Assembly: GCF_003932755.1 (NCBI RefSeq)
Contig: NZ_CP024202.1
Coordinates: 310,001 to 374,000, forward strand
Direction: 5' to 3'
DNA: 64,000 bases
From: Methylomicrobium sp. wino1
GTDB taxonomy: Bacteria > Pseudomonadota > Gammaproteobacteria > Methylococcales > Methylomonadaceae
Below, piece after piece: positions 56,273-64,000 of the stretch; positions within the stretch are counted from its first letter, which is position 1; every line of letters begins with the position of its first letter. Under the pieces are notes generated by a model that was not told the DNA's origin, made no database searches, and saw only the letters and a list, made by a program, of their open reading frames with translations. Made by a program: the position numbers and the translations under genes.

Positions 56273-57247
56273 CTAGGCCGCCAAGCCATGTTTTTGTATA
56301 CGGTATAGCAAGGTATCTCGGGTAATGCCTAATAACCGAGCTGACTTGCTACGATTGCCGTTAGTTCTTGTCAGCGCTTGATTGATTAAATCAGCCTCCA
56401 GCGAGTCCAATTGGATACCGAAATCAGGCAGTGTAAAACTCGGAATACCGCCTGCATCTGCCGAAGGAGCCTTTTCATCAACATATTCGGAAAACTCATG
56501 CGGCAAATTATCGGGTTCGATAACCTTTCCCGCTAATAAAATCGACAGCCTTTCGCATAAATTGCGGAGTTCTCTAATATTACCGGGCCATCGATAACGA
56601 GTTAAAACTCTAATCGACTGTTTACTGAATTTCGGGGCTTCGAGCATGTGGGCCTGAGCAAAGTGCCTAACAAAATGAGTAACCAGCGACTCGATATCCT
56701 CGGTTCTTTTCGATAGAGGCGGCAACTCTAGCGGCACGACATTTAAACGAAAGTACAGATCCTGCCTAAATTGCCCCAAGTCGATTTGCTTGGCCAAGTC
56801 TTGGTTACTAGCCGCGATGATTCTAACATCGACGCGGTAGGGCTTGGTTTCCCCAACAGCCAGACATTCGCCCAATTCCAAAAAACGCAATAATTTTGCT
56901 TGAATCGACAGTGGTAACGAATTAATTTCATCCAAAAATAAGGTCCCGCCATCAGCCGCTTGAAAGATGCCTTGCTTGTTAACATTGGCTCCGGTAAATG
57001 CACCTTTTTTATGCCCGAATAACTCAGACTCCACTAAGCTCTCAGGCAAGGCGGCACAATTCAACTTGATAAACGGCTTATTAGCACGCGCGCTTTCTTT
57101 TTGAATAGCGGAAGCTAGTACTTCCTTACCGGTACCGGTTTCTCCTTTGATAAAGACAGTTACATCGGTACAAGCAACCATTCTAGCGCTACGAATTAGA
57201 GAATCGAGTGCGGGAGATTTCCCAATTATCGAATTAAAATGATCCAC
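56273..57247 (-). CDS. Sigma-54 activator without sensor domain (PspF-like layout)
   Basis: A 324-residue bacterial enhancer-binding protein: AAA+ domain from the N-terminus with Walker A GETGTGKEVLA, sigma-54 contact loop GAFTGA, Walker B GGTLFLDEI, arginine-finger region and RWPGNIRELRN. A C-terminal Fis-type helix-turn-helix follows (GNRSKSARLLGITRDTLLYR). There is no receiver, GAF or PAS domain in front; length and order match PspF. It would activate sigma-54 promoters constitutively unless bound by a partner. The gene follows the TauE-like gene by 17 bp; targets unknown. Confidence 0.85.
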   Translation of the reverse strand: MDHFNSIIGKSPALDSLIRSARMVACTDVTVFIKGETGTGKEVLASAIQKESARANKPFIKLNCAALPESLVESELFGHKKGAFTGANVNKQGIFQAADGGTLFLDEINSLPLSIQAKLLRFLELGECLAVGETKPYRVDVRIIAASNQDLAKQIDLGQFRQDLYFRLNVVPLELPPLSKRTEDIESLVTHFVRHFAQAHMLEAPKFSKQSIRVLTRYRWPGNIRELRNLCERLSILLAGKVIEPDNLPHEFSEYVDEKAPSADAGGIPSFTLPDFGIQLDSLEADLINQALTRTNGNRSKSARLLGITRDTLLYRIQKHGLAA

Positions 57248-57264
57248 AGGAGCCTCTCCTAAAA

Positions 57265-57981
57265 TTATAAGTGTTGTAATCGCATGGGATTAAGCCATGG
57301 CAGAGCGGCCAATAATGCGAGTGCAATCATCAATAAGCCGACCGTCTGCTTAAAGTACTGCATTCTGGATAACCTTGTTAGTGTGCTGGTTATTATACCG
57401 ACACTTATCACGGCGGGTAAAGTCCCAAAGCCGAAAGCCAACATCGTCAACCCGCTACGAGTTATATCACCGGTCGTCGCCGCAAGTGCCAATGCCGCAT
57501 AGACAAGGCCGCAGGGCAACCAACCCCAAATCATACCAAATAAAAAAGCTTGCTTGCACGTTTTCACCGGAATTAAGCGGCGGCCATACGGCTCGATTAA
57601 CTTCCAAAAACGGGCTCCGGCTTTTTCGATATAAGCAAAACGCGGAAACCACCCCGCGATATAAAGTCCGGCACTGGTCATTACCACGGCCGAAAGTACC
57701 TGCAACACCCTATGACCGTGACCTTCGCCAAAAGGCATCGTCAATATCGATTCAATAACACCCACCAACATTCCTGCTAATGCATAACTAGTAATACGAC
57801 CCAGATTATAGTTCAGCACATAAGGGAAAAGCCTAGCCTTAGATGTACGAACCTCAGGCTTAAGACTCAGCGTAAGCGTCCCGATAATCGACCCGCACAT
57901 GCCGATACAATGCATGCTACTAAACAACCCCATCGCAAAAGCGACAAAATAGGAGGCATTAAAGGCGATAGTATGTTCCAT
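57265..57981 (-). CDS. TauE/SafE-type (DsbD_2-like) membrane protein
   Basis: A 238-residue protein with six membrane helices. SSMHCIGMCGSIIG near the N-terminus carries a CxxxC pair in the first helix, NYNLGRITSYALAGMLVG and WGWLPCGLVYAALALAATTG follow; this is the sulfite exporter TauE/SafE, cytochrome biogenesis-like family often near copper or cytochrome oxidase genes. Metal or thiol transport is inferred. No clear ribosome site precedes the ATG. Confidence 0.78.
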   Translation of the reverse strand: MEHTIAFNASYFVAFAMGLFSSMHCIGMCGSIIGTLTLSLKPEVRTSKARLFPYVLNYNLGRITSYALAGMLVGVIESILTMPFGEGHGHRVLQVLSAVVMTSAGLYIAGWFPRFAYIEKAGARFWKLIEPYGRRLIPVKTCKQAFLFGMIWGWLPCGLVYAALALAATTGDITRSGLTMLAFGFGTLPAVISVGIITSTLTRLSRMQYFKQTVGLLMIALALLAALPWLNPMRLQHL

Positions 57982-58121
57982 AGGGGGAGAACATTAGCAT
58001 ATTTCTTAACTTAAACAATATTTAGTTTTGAAAAGTTGAGGATTTTGACTCATCTTTTTTACGTGAAATAACACAGATTAATTACTTATGCCGTATTATT
58101 GAATAAATAGATAAAATTCCA

Positions 58122-58275
58122 CCTGATTAGCAGGATGCTTCAGCTCGCCGAAGCCAACTGTCCGAGCAGGGGCCAGAAGTAGTTGCAACCACTTCTGCGG
58201 GACGGGGTTGCAAACCCCGTCCCGCTAGGGATATGCTGGTTTTTGGTCTTTAGCTGAAGAAACTTGCTAATCAGG
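58122..58275. repeat. Complex palindrome with CCTGATTAGCA ends
   Basis: Outer arms CCTGATTAGCA and TGCTAATCAGG, next arms GCTTCAGCT / AGCTGAAG, and two inner hairpins (CAGAAGT..TTGCAA..ACTTCTG and GGGACGGGGTTGCAAACC..). It lies just after the pyrF stop and may double as a transcript-end structure. Confidence 0.7.
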
Positions 58276-58280
58276 AAATC

Positions 58281-59006
58281 TCATTTAAAAACCGACTGAA
58301 TTTGCATCTGGATTTTTTCCGCCATCGATTTACGGTCTTCGGCATCTCGAATCGGACGACCGACGACAATATAGTCGGCGCCGTTACGGAAAGCTTGCTC
58401 GACACTGACCACGCGCTTCTGATCGTCCTCTTCCCTATTATCGACCGGCCTAATACCCGGAGTGACAACCAACAAACGATGATCTAATTCCTCCCTTAAC
58501 ATAGACGCTTCCAACCCTGATGAAACAATACCGTCGCAGCCGATTTGCAAGGCACGCTTGGCGCGCGATAAAACTAAATCTCGTATATCGCATTGAAACC
58601 CCAAATCATCGAGATCCCCCCTATCCAAGCTAGTTAAAGCGGTCACCGCCAGTACTTTTAATTGCCCTTTTTCCTTCGCGGCCGCCTCCATAATGGCATC
58701 GTTACCGTGAATAGTCGCCAGGTCGACACCTTTGCTACTCAGCGCGCGAATTGCCCGTCCGACCGTGGCCGGCACATCGAAAAATTTTAAATCGACGAAA
58801 ACCTTTTTGTTCTGTAGTTTCAACCATTCGATAAAGCCAAAATAATCCCCGGACATGAACAGCTCCATGCCGACTTTATAGAAAATCACCGAATCGCCTA
58901 ATTCTTCGACCAAGGCTCGGGCTTCAGGAATACTCGGTACATCCAACGCCATGATCAAGCGCTCGCGGACAGGAATGGATTTTTCGGAAATAAAAGTTTC
59001 GGTCAT
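58281..59006 (-). CDS. pyrF: Orotidine-5'-phosphate decarboxylase
   Basis: A 241-residue TIM-barrel enzyme: LIMALDVPSIPEARALVEEL, the charged catalytic loop VFVDLKFFDVPATVGRAIRA (D-x-K-x-x-D type), LLVVTPGIRP and DYIVVGRPIRDAED. It makes UMP, the last step of pyrimidine synthesis. ATG at 59006 is used; the in-frame TTG two codons before is unsupported. Confidence 0.95.
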   Translation of the reverse strand: MTETFISEKSIPVRERLIMALDVPSIPEARALVEELGDSVIFYKVGMELFMSGDYFGFIEWLKLQNKKVFVDLKFFDVPATVGRAIRALSSKGVDLATIHGNDAIMEAAAKEKGQLKVLAVTALTSLDRGDLDDLGFQCDIRDLVLSRAKRALQIGCDGIVSSGLEASMLREELDHRLLVVTPGIRPVDNREEDDQKRVVSVEQAFRNGADYIVVGRPIRDAEDRKSMAEKIQMQIQSVFK

Positions 59007-59160
59007 GAGCAAGTATCGATATGCAATAGTAAAAGACTCTCTATATTACCGAAACTTAATTCAACAGTGAATGTTAAAATAGCGTTCGACTAATCCACCC
59101 TGCCTAAGGCACATGTCAAATGCGCCTTAACCGCATTACAACTAAGTATTTAACGCATCT

Positions 59161-60084
59161 ATGATCTTCACTCTGCTGCAAATGGCCGGATTAATCGCCT
59201 GCGGTATTGGTTGGCGTTGGCTTCGCCCAGGCGAACTTAGCGCCGAACAAGTTCGACCGGTTTTGACCACGGTGGTCTATTATTTGTTTTTACCTGCAAT
59301 GGTACTAGAAGTCCTGTGGCGTTCGGACATAGGCGTACAATCTCTACAATATACTTTTCTTGGCACTTCAAGTATCGCTTTTGCAATGATTTGCATCTGG
59401 TTAATTGGGCGAACCCTTAACATTCAAGATAAAAAACTTGGCGCGATTATTCTGGTCACCGCATTCCCCAATGTCACCTATCTTGGCTTGCCCGTTTTAG
59501 AAGAAACCTTCGGTCATTGGGCCCGTTCGGTTGCCATACAGATCGACTTGTTTGCTACCGCGCCTTTTTTATTTACTGTCGGCATCATGACTTCCCGGCA
59601 TTTTGGCGAAAACGATAGCCAAAAACACAAACCGACTTGGCTTAATCTCAACGCCCCGCCTTTTTGGGCAGCCTTATTGGCGGTAATTTTAAACATAAAC
59701 CAGATCGCTGCTCCCGAGTGGTTACTGGGGGTTTTGCAGAAACTTTCGGCCGGCGTCGTGCCGATCATGCTTTTTTCATTGGGTTTGGCATTGAGCTGGC
59801 AAAGCATCACTTTGCGTAATCTACCTTATGCTCTGCCGATTATTTTGATTAAACTATTTTTAATGCCGTGGTTTGCCTTGCAAGTATCGGTATTTTCAAC
59901 GTTGGATGACGCGCATAAGGCCGCAGCTGTCTTGGAAATGGCCATGCCCAGCATGGTATTGGGCATTGTTTTTTGCGACCGCTACCGGCTAGACAGCGCT
60001 CTCTATGCCATGGCGGTAACGCTCACCACCGCCTTAAGCATGGTTACTCTACCTTTTTGGTACCGCATCATTACTACAACGTAA
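59161..60084 (+). CDS. AEC-family (auxin efflux carrier-like) transporter
   Basis: A 307-residue membrane protein with about ten helices in two five-helix halves, including FLPAMVLEVLWRSDIG, VTAFPNVTYLGLPVLEETFG and MAMPSMVLGIVFCDRYRLDS, the N-x-x-F-x-G-like and crossover signatures of AEC carriers. Substrate (organic acids in many bacteria) unknown. It is 8 bp upstream of cinA on the same strand. Confidence 0.85.
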   Translation: MIFTLLQMAGLIACGIGWRWLRPGELSAEQVRPVLTTVVYYLFLPAMVLEVLWRSDIGVQSLQYTFLGTSSIAFAMICIWLIGRTLNIQDKKLGAIILVTAFPNVTYLGLPVLEETFGHWARSVAIQIDLFATAPFLFTVGIMTSRHFGENDSQKHKPTWLNLNAPPFWAALLAVILNINQIAAPEWLLGVLQKLSAGVVPIMLFSLGLALSWQSITLRNLPYALPIILIKLFLMPWFALQVSVFSTLDDAHKAAAVLEMAMPSMVLGIVFCDRYRLDSALYAMAVTLTTALSMVTLPFWYRIITTT

Positions 60085-60092
60085 GTTCTTTT

Positions 60093-61319
60093 ATGAATCC
60101 AACTTTAGAAATTTTCTCGCAAGGCGAAGAGATCGTCACCGGACAAACTGTCGATACCAATGCGGCCTGGCTTTCTCAAGCCTGTGTAAATATGGGTTTT
60201 ACGGTTTCCCGACATACCGCCGTCGGCGACCGGCTCGATGAACTCATGGCGCTATTAAAAGAAATCTCGTCTCGCGCCGATTGCTGTATCTGCACAGGGG
60301 GATTGGGCCCTACATCCGATGATTTAACCGCTCAAGCCGCCTCTTTGGCTTTCTCTATGCCCTTGCAATTCGACACGAAAGCTTTCGAGCAGATTGCCGG
60401 CTTCTTTAAAAATAGGGGCCGAACCATGCCGGAAAGCAACCGAAAGCAAGCCTATCTTCCTAGCGGAGCCTTACGCATAGATAATCAATGGGGAACCGCA
60501 CCCGGGTTTACTTTACAATACAACCGTTGTCGATTCGTCTTTTTACCGGGCGTCCCGTTCGAAATGCGACATCTATTCAATGAGTTTGTTAAATGTTTTT
60601 TTGAACGTAATTACACTCTTAGCCCCAATCAATTGATCACTCTAAAAACTATCGGTATCGGCGAATCCGACATACAAACAGCCATCGCAGATATTACAAT
60701 ACCTCCGGAAATTCAACTCGGCTTTCGGGCTGGACCGGATCATATCGAAACAAAACTTCTCGCCCCCGCCCAATATCCTCGACAGAAACTCGACGTTTAT
60801 ATTGATACAATAAAAAGCCGGTTAGGTGATTTTATTTTCGCAATCGCTGACGATCGCAACCATTGCGATGATTTGCCTAGCACGATCGATAAAATGATGC
60901 GCAACCAACAACGAACGGCGATCTTCATTGAAACCATAAGCCAAGGACTCATAGCAGCGAAATGCACGATTGCCAATGACTGGCTTTTAGAAACCCATTA
61001 CCAAAGAAACCCCGCACATTTCGCCGACCGATTTTCCGTCGCTCTTGACGATATGGACTTACCAAGCCAAGCGAAAATCATCGCGAATGCGGCAAAAGAT
61101 CAAAGCGGCGCGGATCTTGCGCTCATACAGCTCTACCGTGAAGACAATGCAACCGACAACCCGAACAACCGCACCATTACGATTTACAACGCTTTGTTAA
61201 GCCCCGAAGGCTTGCGGCATTCGACTCATACGATCGGCGGCCCCGTTAAACGAAAACAAAACCAAGCCGCGTTGCTGGCATTGGATTTATTACGACGCTA
61301 TTTACAAAACACAAATTAA
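60093..61319 (+). CDS. CinA-like protein with degenerate deamidase half
   Basis: A 408-residue protein (ATG 60093). The N-terminal MoaB/CinA domain is typical: IFSQGEEIVTGQTVDTNAAW, VGDRLDELMALL, CTGGLGPTSDDLT and FLPGVPFEMRHLF. The C-terminal half matches CinA in length, but the usual ESCTGG active-site motif reads ETISQG (about 280-285), losing the catalytic Ser context. NMN deamidase activity is doubtful, though the ADP-ribose pyrophosphatase-type N-domain may act. It precedes uup by 4 bp. Confidence 0.85.
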   Translation: MNPTLEIFSQGEEIVTGQTVDTNAAWLSQACVNMGFTVSRHTAVGDRLDELMALLKEISSRADCCICTGGLGPTSDDLTAQAASLAFSMPLQFDTKAFEQIAGFFKNRGRTMPESNRKQAYLPSGALRIDNQWGTAPGFTLQYNRCRFVFLPGVPFEMRHLFNEFVKCFFERNYTLSPNQLITLKTIGIGESDIQTAIADITIPPEIQLGFRAGPDHIETKLLAPAQYPRQKLDVYIDTIKSRLGDFIFAIADDRNHCDDLPSTIDKMMRNQQRTAIFIETISQGLIAAKCTIANDWLLETHYQRNPAHFADRFSVALDDMDLPSQAKIIANAAKDQSGADLALIQLYREDNATDNPNNRTITIYNALLSPEGLRHSTHTIGGPVKRKQNQAALLALDLLRRYLQNTN

Positions 61320-61323
61320 TATC

Positions 61324-63216
61324 ATGCCTTTAATTCGACTAACCAATGTTTCTATTGCTTACGGAACCCATGCATTGCTGAATAATGCCGATTTTCAACT
61401 GGACCCGGGGGAACGCGTCGGGCTTCTTGGCAGAAACGGCGAAGGAAAATCCACGTTAATGAAAATTATCGCGGGAAACATCCAGCCCGATCACGGCGAA
61501 ATCTGGCGCCAACCCGAATTGAAACTAGCCTGGTTGGAACAGGCTCCGGAATTGGTTGGCGAATCCACCATTTACGATGCCGTAGCCGCCGGACTGGGCG
61601 AATTAGGCCAATGGATAACCCGTTACCATTCTTTGTCTACCCAGCTAAATAATGCTGACGCTAAAACACTGCAGGAACTTGGCGATCTACAGCATAAACT
61701 GGAATCCAAAAACGGTTGGCATTTTCAACAACAAGTCGAATCAACATTAAGCCGACTAAACCTGCCGGGAGAACTCCCGGTTAAAAGCTTATCGGGCGGC
61801 TGGAAGCGTCGAGTCGCCTTGGCGAGGGCTTTAGTCCTCGAACCTGAATTGCTGCTTTTAGATGAACCGACCAACCATCTCGATTTGGAGAGCATCACAT
61901 GGCTGGAAGAACAATTATTAAATTTTCAAGGGGCCGTTTTATTTGTTACTCATGATAGGTTCTTTCTTCAAAAATTGGCAACCCGTATTGTCGATCTTGA
62001 TCGCGGCAACCTAACATCCTGGCAAGGGACTTATGACGACTACCTTCGCCGAAAGGCATCCGCACTGGAAGATGAAGCCAATCAAAATGCCGAATTCGAC
62101 AAAAAACTGGCTCAAGAGGAGGTTTGGATTCGCCAAGGCGTAAAAGCGCGGCGCACCCGTAACGAAGGACGTGTTCGAGCACTCAAGAAATTACGCGACG
62201 AACGCGCGCAGCGCCGTAATGTTCAAGGCACGACCAAATTATCTTTGGATCGCGGAGACACATCGGGTAAAAAAGTCATCGAAGCAACCGATCTTTGCAA
62301 AGCTTTCGACGGGAAACCGGTGGTAAAATATTTTTCAACACTCATTCAACGCGGCGACAAAATCGGCTTGATCGGTCCCAATGGCGCAGGAAAATCGACA
62401 CTGTTGAAACTTTTACTCAAGCAATTAGAACCAGACAGCGGCATCGTCGAACAAGGCACTCGCCTGCAAGTCGCCTACTTCGACCAACTGAGAGAACAAC
62501 TCGATCCGGAAATGACTGTCGCCGATTCGATTGCCGACGGCAATGATTATGTCGAAATTGCCGGAAACAAACGCCATGTCATGTCATACCTCGGCGACTT
62601 TTTATTCGCGCCGGCCCGAGCACGCTCGCCGGTCAAAAGCCTGTCCGGCGGGGAAAAAAATCGCTTGCTCCTTGCTCGATTGTTCACGAAACCGGCTAAC
62701 CTGATCATCATGGACGAACCCACCAATGATCTGGACCTGGAAACCCTTGAGTTATTGGAAGAAAAACTGGTCGATTATGACGGCACTCTATTGTTAGTCA
62801 GCCATGACCGGAGCTTCCTGGATAATGTCGTTACCAGCGTACTAGTTTTCGAAGGCGGCGGCGTCATAAGCGAGCATATCGGCGGCTATAGCGACTGGTT
62901 TGCAAACTATCAAAGCGCCAAAGCCGCCGAAATTGCTGTCAAAAAAACCGAAAGCATTGAAAAAAAGACCAGCAATGACACACCGAAAAAGAAAAAACTC
63001 TCTTATAAAGAACAAAAAGAATTAGATGAACTTCCGGACCTGATCGACCGACTTGAGTCCGAACAAACAGCCATTAACGATAAAATCAATTCACCTGATT
63101 TTTATAAAAGCGACCCTACATTGATCGCCGATACCCTTGAGAAACTGAAAACCATCGATAAAGAGATGGAACACGCCTTTCAACGCTGGCATGATCTCGA
63201 AGCCATGACTCATTAA
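61324..63216 (+). CDS. uup: ABC-F ATPase Uup
   Basis: A 630-residue ABC-F protein with Walker A motifs GRNGEGKSTLMK and GPNGAGKSTLLK, signatures LSGGWKRRVALARAL and LSGGEKNRLLLARLF, Walker [14 protein letters not shown] and LIIMDEPTNDLD. After residue ~530 comes a Lys/Glu-rich linker and a coiled-coil C-terminal DNA-binding domain (ELPDLIDRLESEQTAINDKI), which distinguishes Uup from other ABC-F proteins. It acts on ribosomes and influences transposon excision. Confidence 0.94.
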   Translation: MPLIRLTNVSIAYGTHALLNNADFQLDPGERVGLLGRNGEGKSTLMKIIAGNIQPDHGEIWRQPELKLAWLEQAPELVGESTIYDAVAAGLGELGQWITRYHSLSTQLNNADAKTLQELGDLQHKLESKNGWHFQQQVESTLSRLNLPGELPVKSLSGGWKRRVALARALVLEPELLLLDEPTNHLDLESITWLEEQLLNFQGAVLFVTHDRFFLQKLATRIVDLDRGNLTSWQGTYDDYLRRKASALEDEANQNAEFDKKLAQEEVWIRQGVKARRTRNEGRVRALKKLRDERAQRRNVQGTTKLSLDRGDTSGKKVIEATDLCKAFDGKPVVKYFSTLIQRGDKIGLIGPNGAGKSTLLKLLLKQLEPDSGIVEQGTRLQVAYFDQLREQLDPEMTVADSIADGNDYVEIAGNKRHVMSYLGDFLFAPARARSPVKSLSGGEKNRLLLARLFTKPANLIIMDEPTNDLDLETLELLEEKLVDYDGTLLLVSHDRSFLDNVVTSVLVFEGGGVISEHIGGYSDWFANYQSAKAAEIAVKKTESIEKKTSNDTPKKKKLSYKEQKELDELPDLIDRLESEQTAINDKINSPDFYKSDPTLIADTLEKLKTIDKEMEHAFQRWHDLEAMTH

Positions 63217-63291
63217 ATAGTAAAATTCATTGCATCAAAAGCAATAGTACCTTATCATTAACCGTTTACATTCGCTGATGTATTAAATCCC

Positions 63292-63379
63292 GGAGAGATG
63301 GCCGAGTGGTCGAAGGCGCACGCCTGGAAAGTGTGTATACGGCAACGTATCGAGGGTTCGAATCCCTCTCTCTCCGCCA
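63292..63379 (+). tRNA. tRNA-Ser (GGA)
   Basis: An 88-nt class II tRNA: acceptor GGAGAGA pairs with TCTCTCC, the D-arm is GCCGAGTGG, and the anticodon loop CTGGAAA reads GGA. A long variable arm (TGTGTATACGGCAACGTATC region) fits serine. GGTTCGAATCC T-loop and an encoded 3' CCA close it. Confidence 0.95.
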
Positions 63380-63400
63380 TCTGAACGATACAAATTCCTT

Positions 63401-63440
63401 AAAACCCGAAAACTACTCACTTTTGTTTTCGGGTTTTTTT
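63401..63440 (+). terminator. Terminator after tRNA-Ser
   Basis: AAAACCCGAAAAC and GTTTTCGGGTTTT form a 13-bp stem around an 11-base loop, ending in seven T residues, about 20 bp past the tRNA 3' end. Confidence 0.88.
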
Positions 63441-63548
63441 ATGCCTATAAATTAAAAATTTCTTTGTAAATCCCGGCAAATCGAGTGGCGTCAAGAGAGA
63501 ATGATTAGGCTTTATTGGCAAACCAACCATTTTATAAAGCCGCAGGCC

Positions 63549-63586
63549 AAAAAAAAGCCCGTGTTGAGTGATCAACACGGGCTTTT
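63549..63586 (-). terminator. Rho-independent terminator of the rRNA operon
   Basis: On the minus strand AAAAGCCCGTGTTGA, a GTGA-type loop, and TCAACACGGGCTTTT followed by T residues. It lies just past the 5S 3' end. Confidence 0.92.
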
Positions 63587-63594
63587 GGGATAAG

Positions 63595-63713
63595 CGCCTG
63601 GCAATTCCCTACTTTCACATGGCAAACTGCCACACTATCATCGGCGCTAAGCGGTTTCACTGCCGAGTTCGGGATGGGATCGGGTGGGACACGCTCGCTA
63701 TGGTCACCAGGCA
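63595..63713 (-). rRNA. rrf: 5S ribosomal RNA
   Basis: Minus strand starts TGCCTGGTGACCATAGCGAG and runs through CCCACCCGATCCCATCCCGA with ACTCGGCAGTGAAACCG..., GCCATGTGAAAGTAGG, to GCCAGGCG. The ends pair (TGCCTGG with CCAGGC). Length about 119 nt, as expected. Ends may be off by one or two bases. Confidence 0.96.
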
Positions 63714-63988
63714 AACCGGTTACAGCAGGTTCAAGGGTTAAGCGGCCAGGTTAGAGGATTTTTTCTTTAACTCTAATCCGGCTTTGCTCTTGAGCCTACT
63801 CAAAACTCTTTACTTCAGGTGTTTTCAGTTTTATCGGGTTGTTGGTTTCTGTCGCTTAGCCTTTGGCCTTGCGCCTTTAACCTTTCTTTTTTCACCTGTT
63901 TCTTTGGAAATCTGTACACGTTTTTCGTTCTCTCGCTTTAGCGATTATCGGCCTTAACACCGTCGGTACAAACCGATTGGGTGTTATA
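63714..63988 (-). other. 23S-5S intergenic spacer
   Basis: About 275 bases between the 23S 3' end and 5S on the minus strand. No tRNA is present. It contains direct runs such as CTCTAATCCGGCTTTGCTC and pyrimidine-rich stretches; I saw no gene. Confidence 0.7.
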
Positions 63989-64000
63989 TGGTCAAGCCTC
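63989..64000 (-). rRNA. rrl: 23S ribosomal RNA, last bases only
   Basis: The minus strand here begins GAGGCTTGACC, which matches the conserved 3' end of gammaproteobacterial 23S rRNA (…GAGGCTTAACC). The rest lies outside the window. Position before a 5S gene on the same strand supports it. Confidence 0.6.

Overview
The window reads as chromosomal DNA of a gammaproteobacterial methanotroph, most likely a halotolerant Methylomicrobium/Methylotuvimicrobium-type organism. The case rests on gene content. A four-gene sucrose cluster (amylosucrase, fructokinase, sucrose-phosphate phosphatase, sucrose-phosphate synthase) is known to me from that group as an osmolyte pathway. A pqqA-pqqB-pqqC-pqqD-pqqE cluster makes the cofactor of methanol dehydrogenase. 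The sigma-E/lepA region has the Pseudomonas-type gene order. Genus assignment is inference; no database was searched.

Layout, left to right. 1-3319 (minus): a membrane-stress operon like E. coli yjfI-yjfJ-yjfK-yjfL (DUF2170, PspA/IM30, DUF2491, DUF350) with an RCK potassium channel inserted. 3523-4966: a FetAB-type metal exporter. 5066-11204 (minus): sucrose cluster ams, fruK, spp, sps. 11428-18790: small secreted protein, DUF3754 membrane protein, yidD, ABC-F ATPase, Rpn-type nuclease and a lipoprotein, separated by repeat-rich spacers. 19115-24283: a 1722-residue exonuclease-RecQ-UvrD fusion helicase. 24973-26735: pyrD and a cytochrome b561. 27396-31403 (plus): pqqA, pqqB, pqqC, a Uma2-type nuclease, pqqD, pqqE. 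31830-40094: ubiX, prolyl aminopeptidase, a decayed DUF4160/DUF2442 pair, an outer-membrane barrel, thiO, a DmeF-like metal exporter, an OmpA-like lipoprotein and a TIGR04073 protein. 40631-42539: a two-gene unit encoding a membrane protein and a dynamin-like protein whose GTPase motifs are degenerate.

43793-56141 is a conserved core: nadB divergent from rpoE-rseA-rseB-degP, followed by lepA-lepB-DUF4845-rnc-era-recO-pdxJ and a PP2C phosphatase. A near-consensus sigma-E promoter precedes rpoE. 56273-63216 holds a PspF-like sigma-54 activator, a TauE/SafE-type membrane protein, pyrF, an AEC transporter, cinA and uup. The window closes with tRNA-Ser(GGA) and the distal end of an rRNA operon on the minus strand (5S, spacer, and the last bases of 23S).

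Long spacers carry several families of palindromic repeats: a three-copy hairpin with AGGTGCTGGG arms, a GTATAC-ended family, REP-like elements with a TCGGTATGCATTCCCACG core, a MITE-like element with ~28-bp inverted ends, and a complex palindrome beside pyrF. The most unusual items are the giant three-enzyme helicase, the degenerate dynamin-like protein with its membrane partner, the channel-containing PspA operon with a sigma-54-like site, and the nuclease inside the pqq operon.
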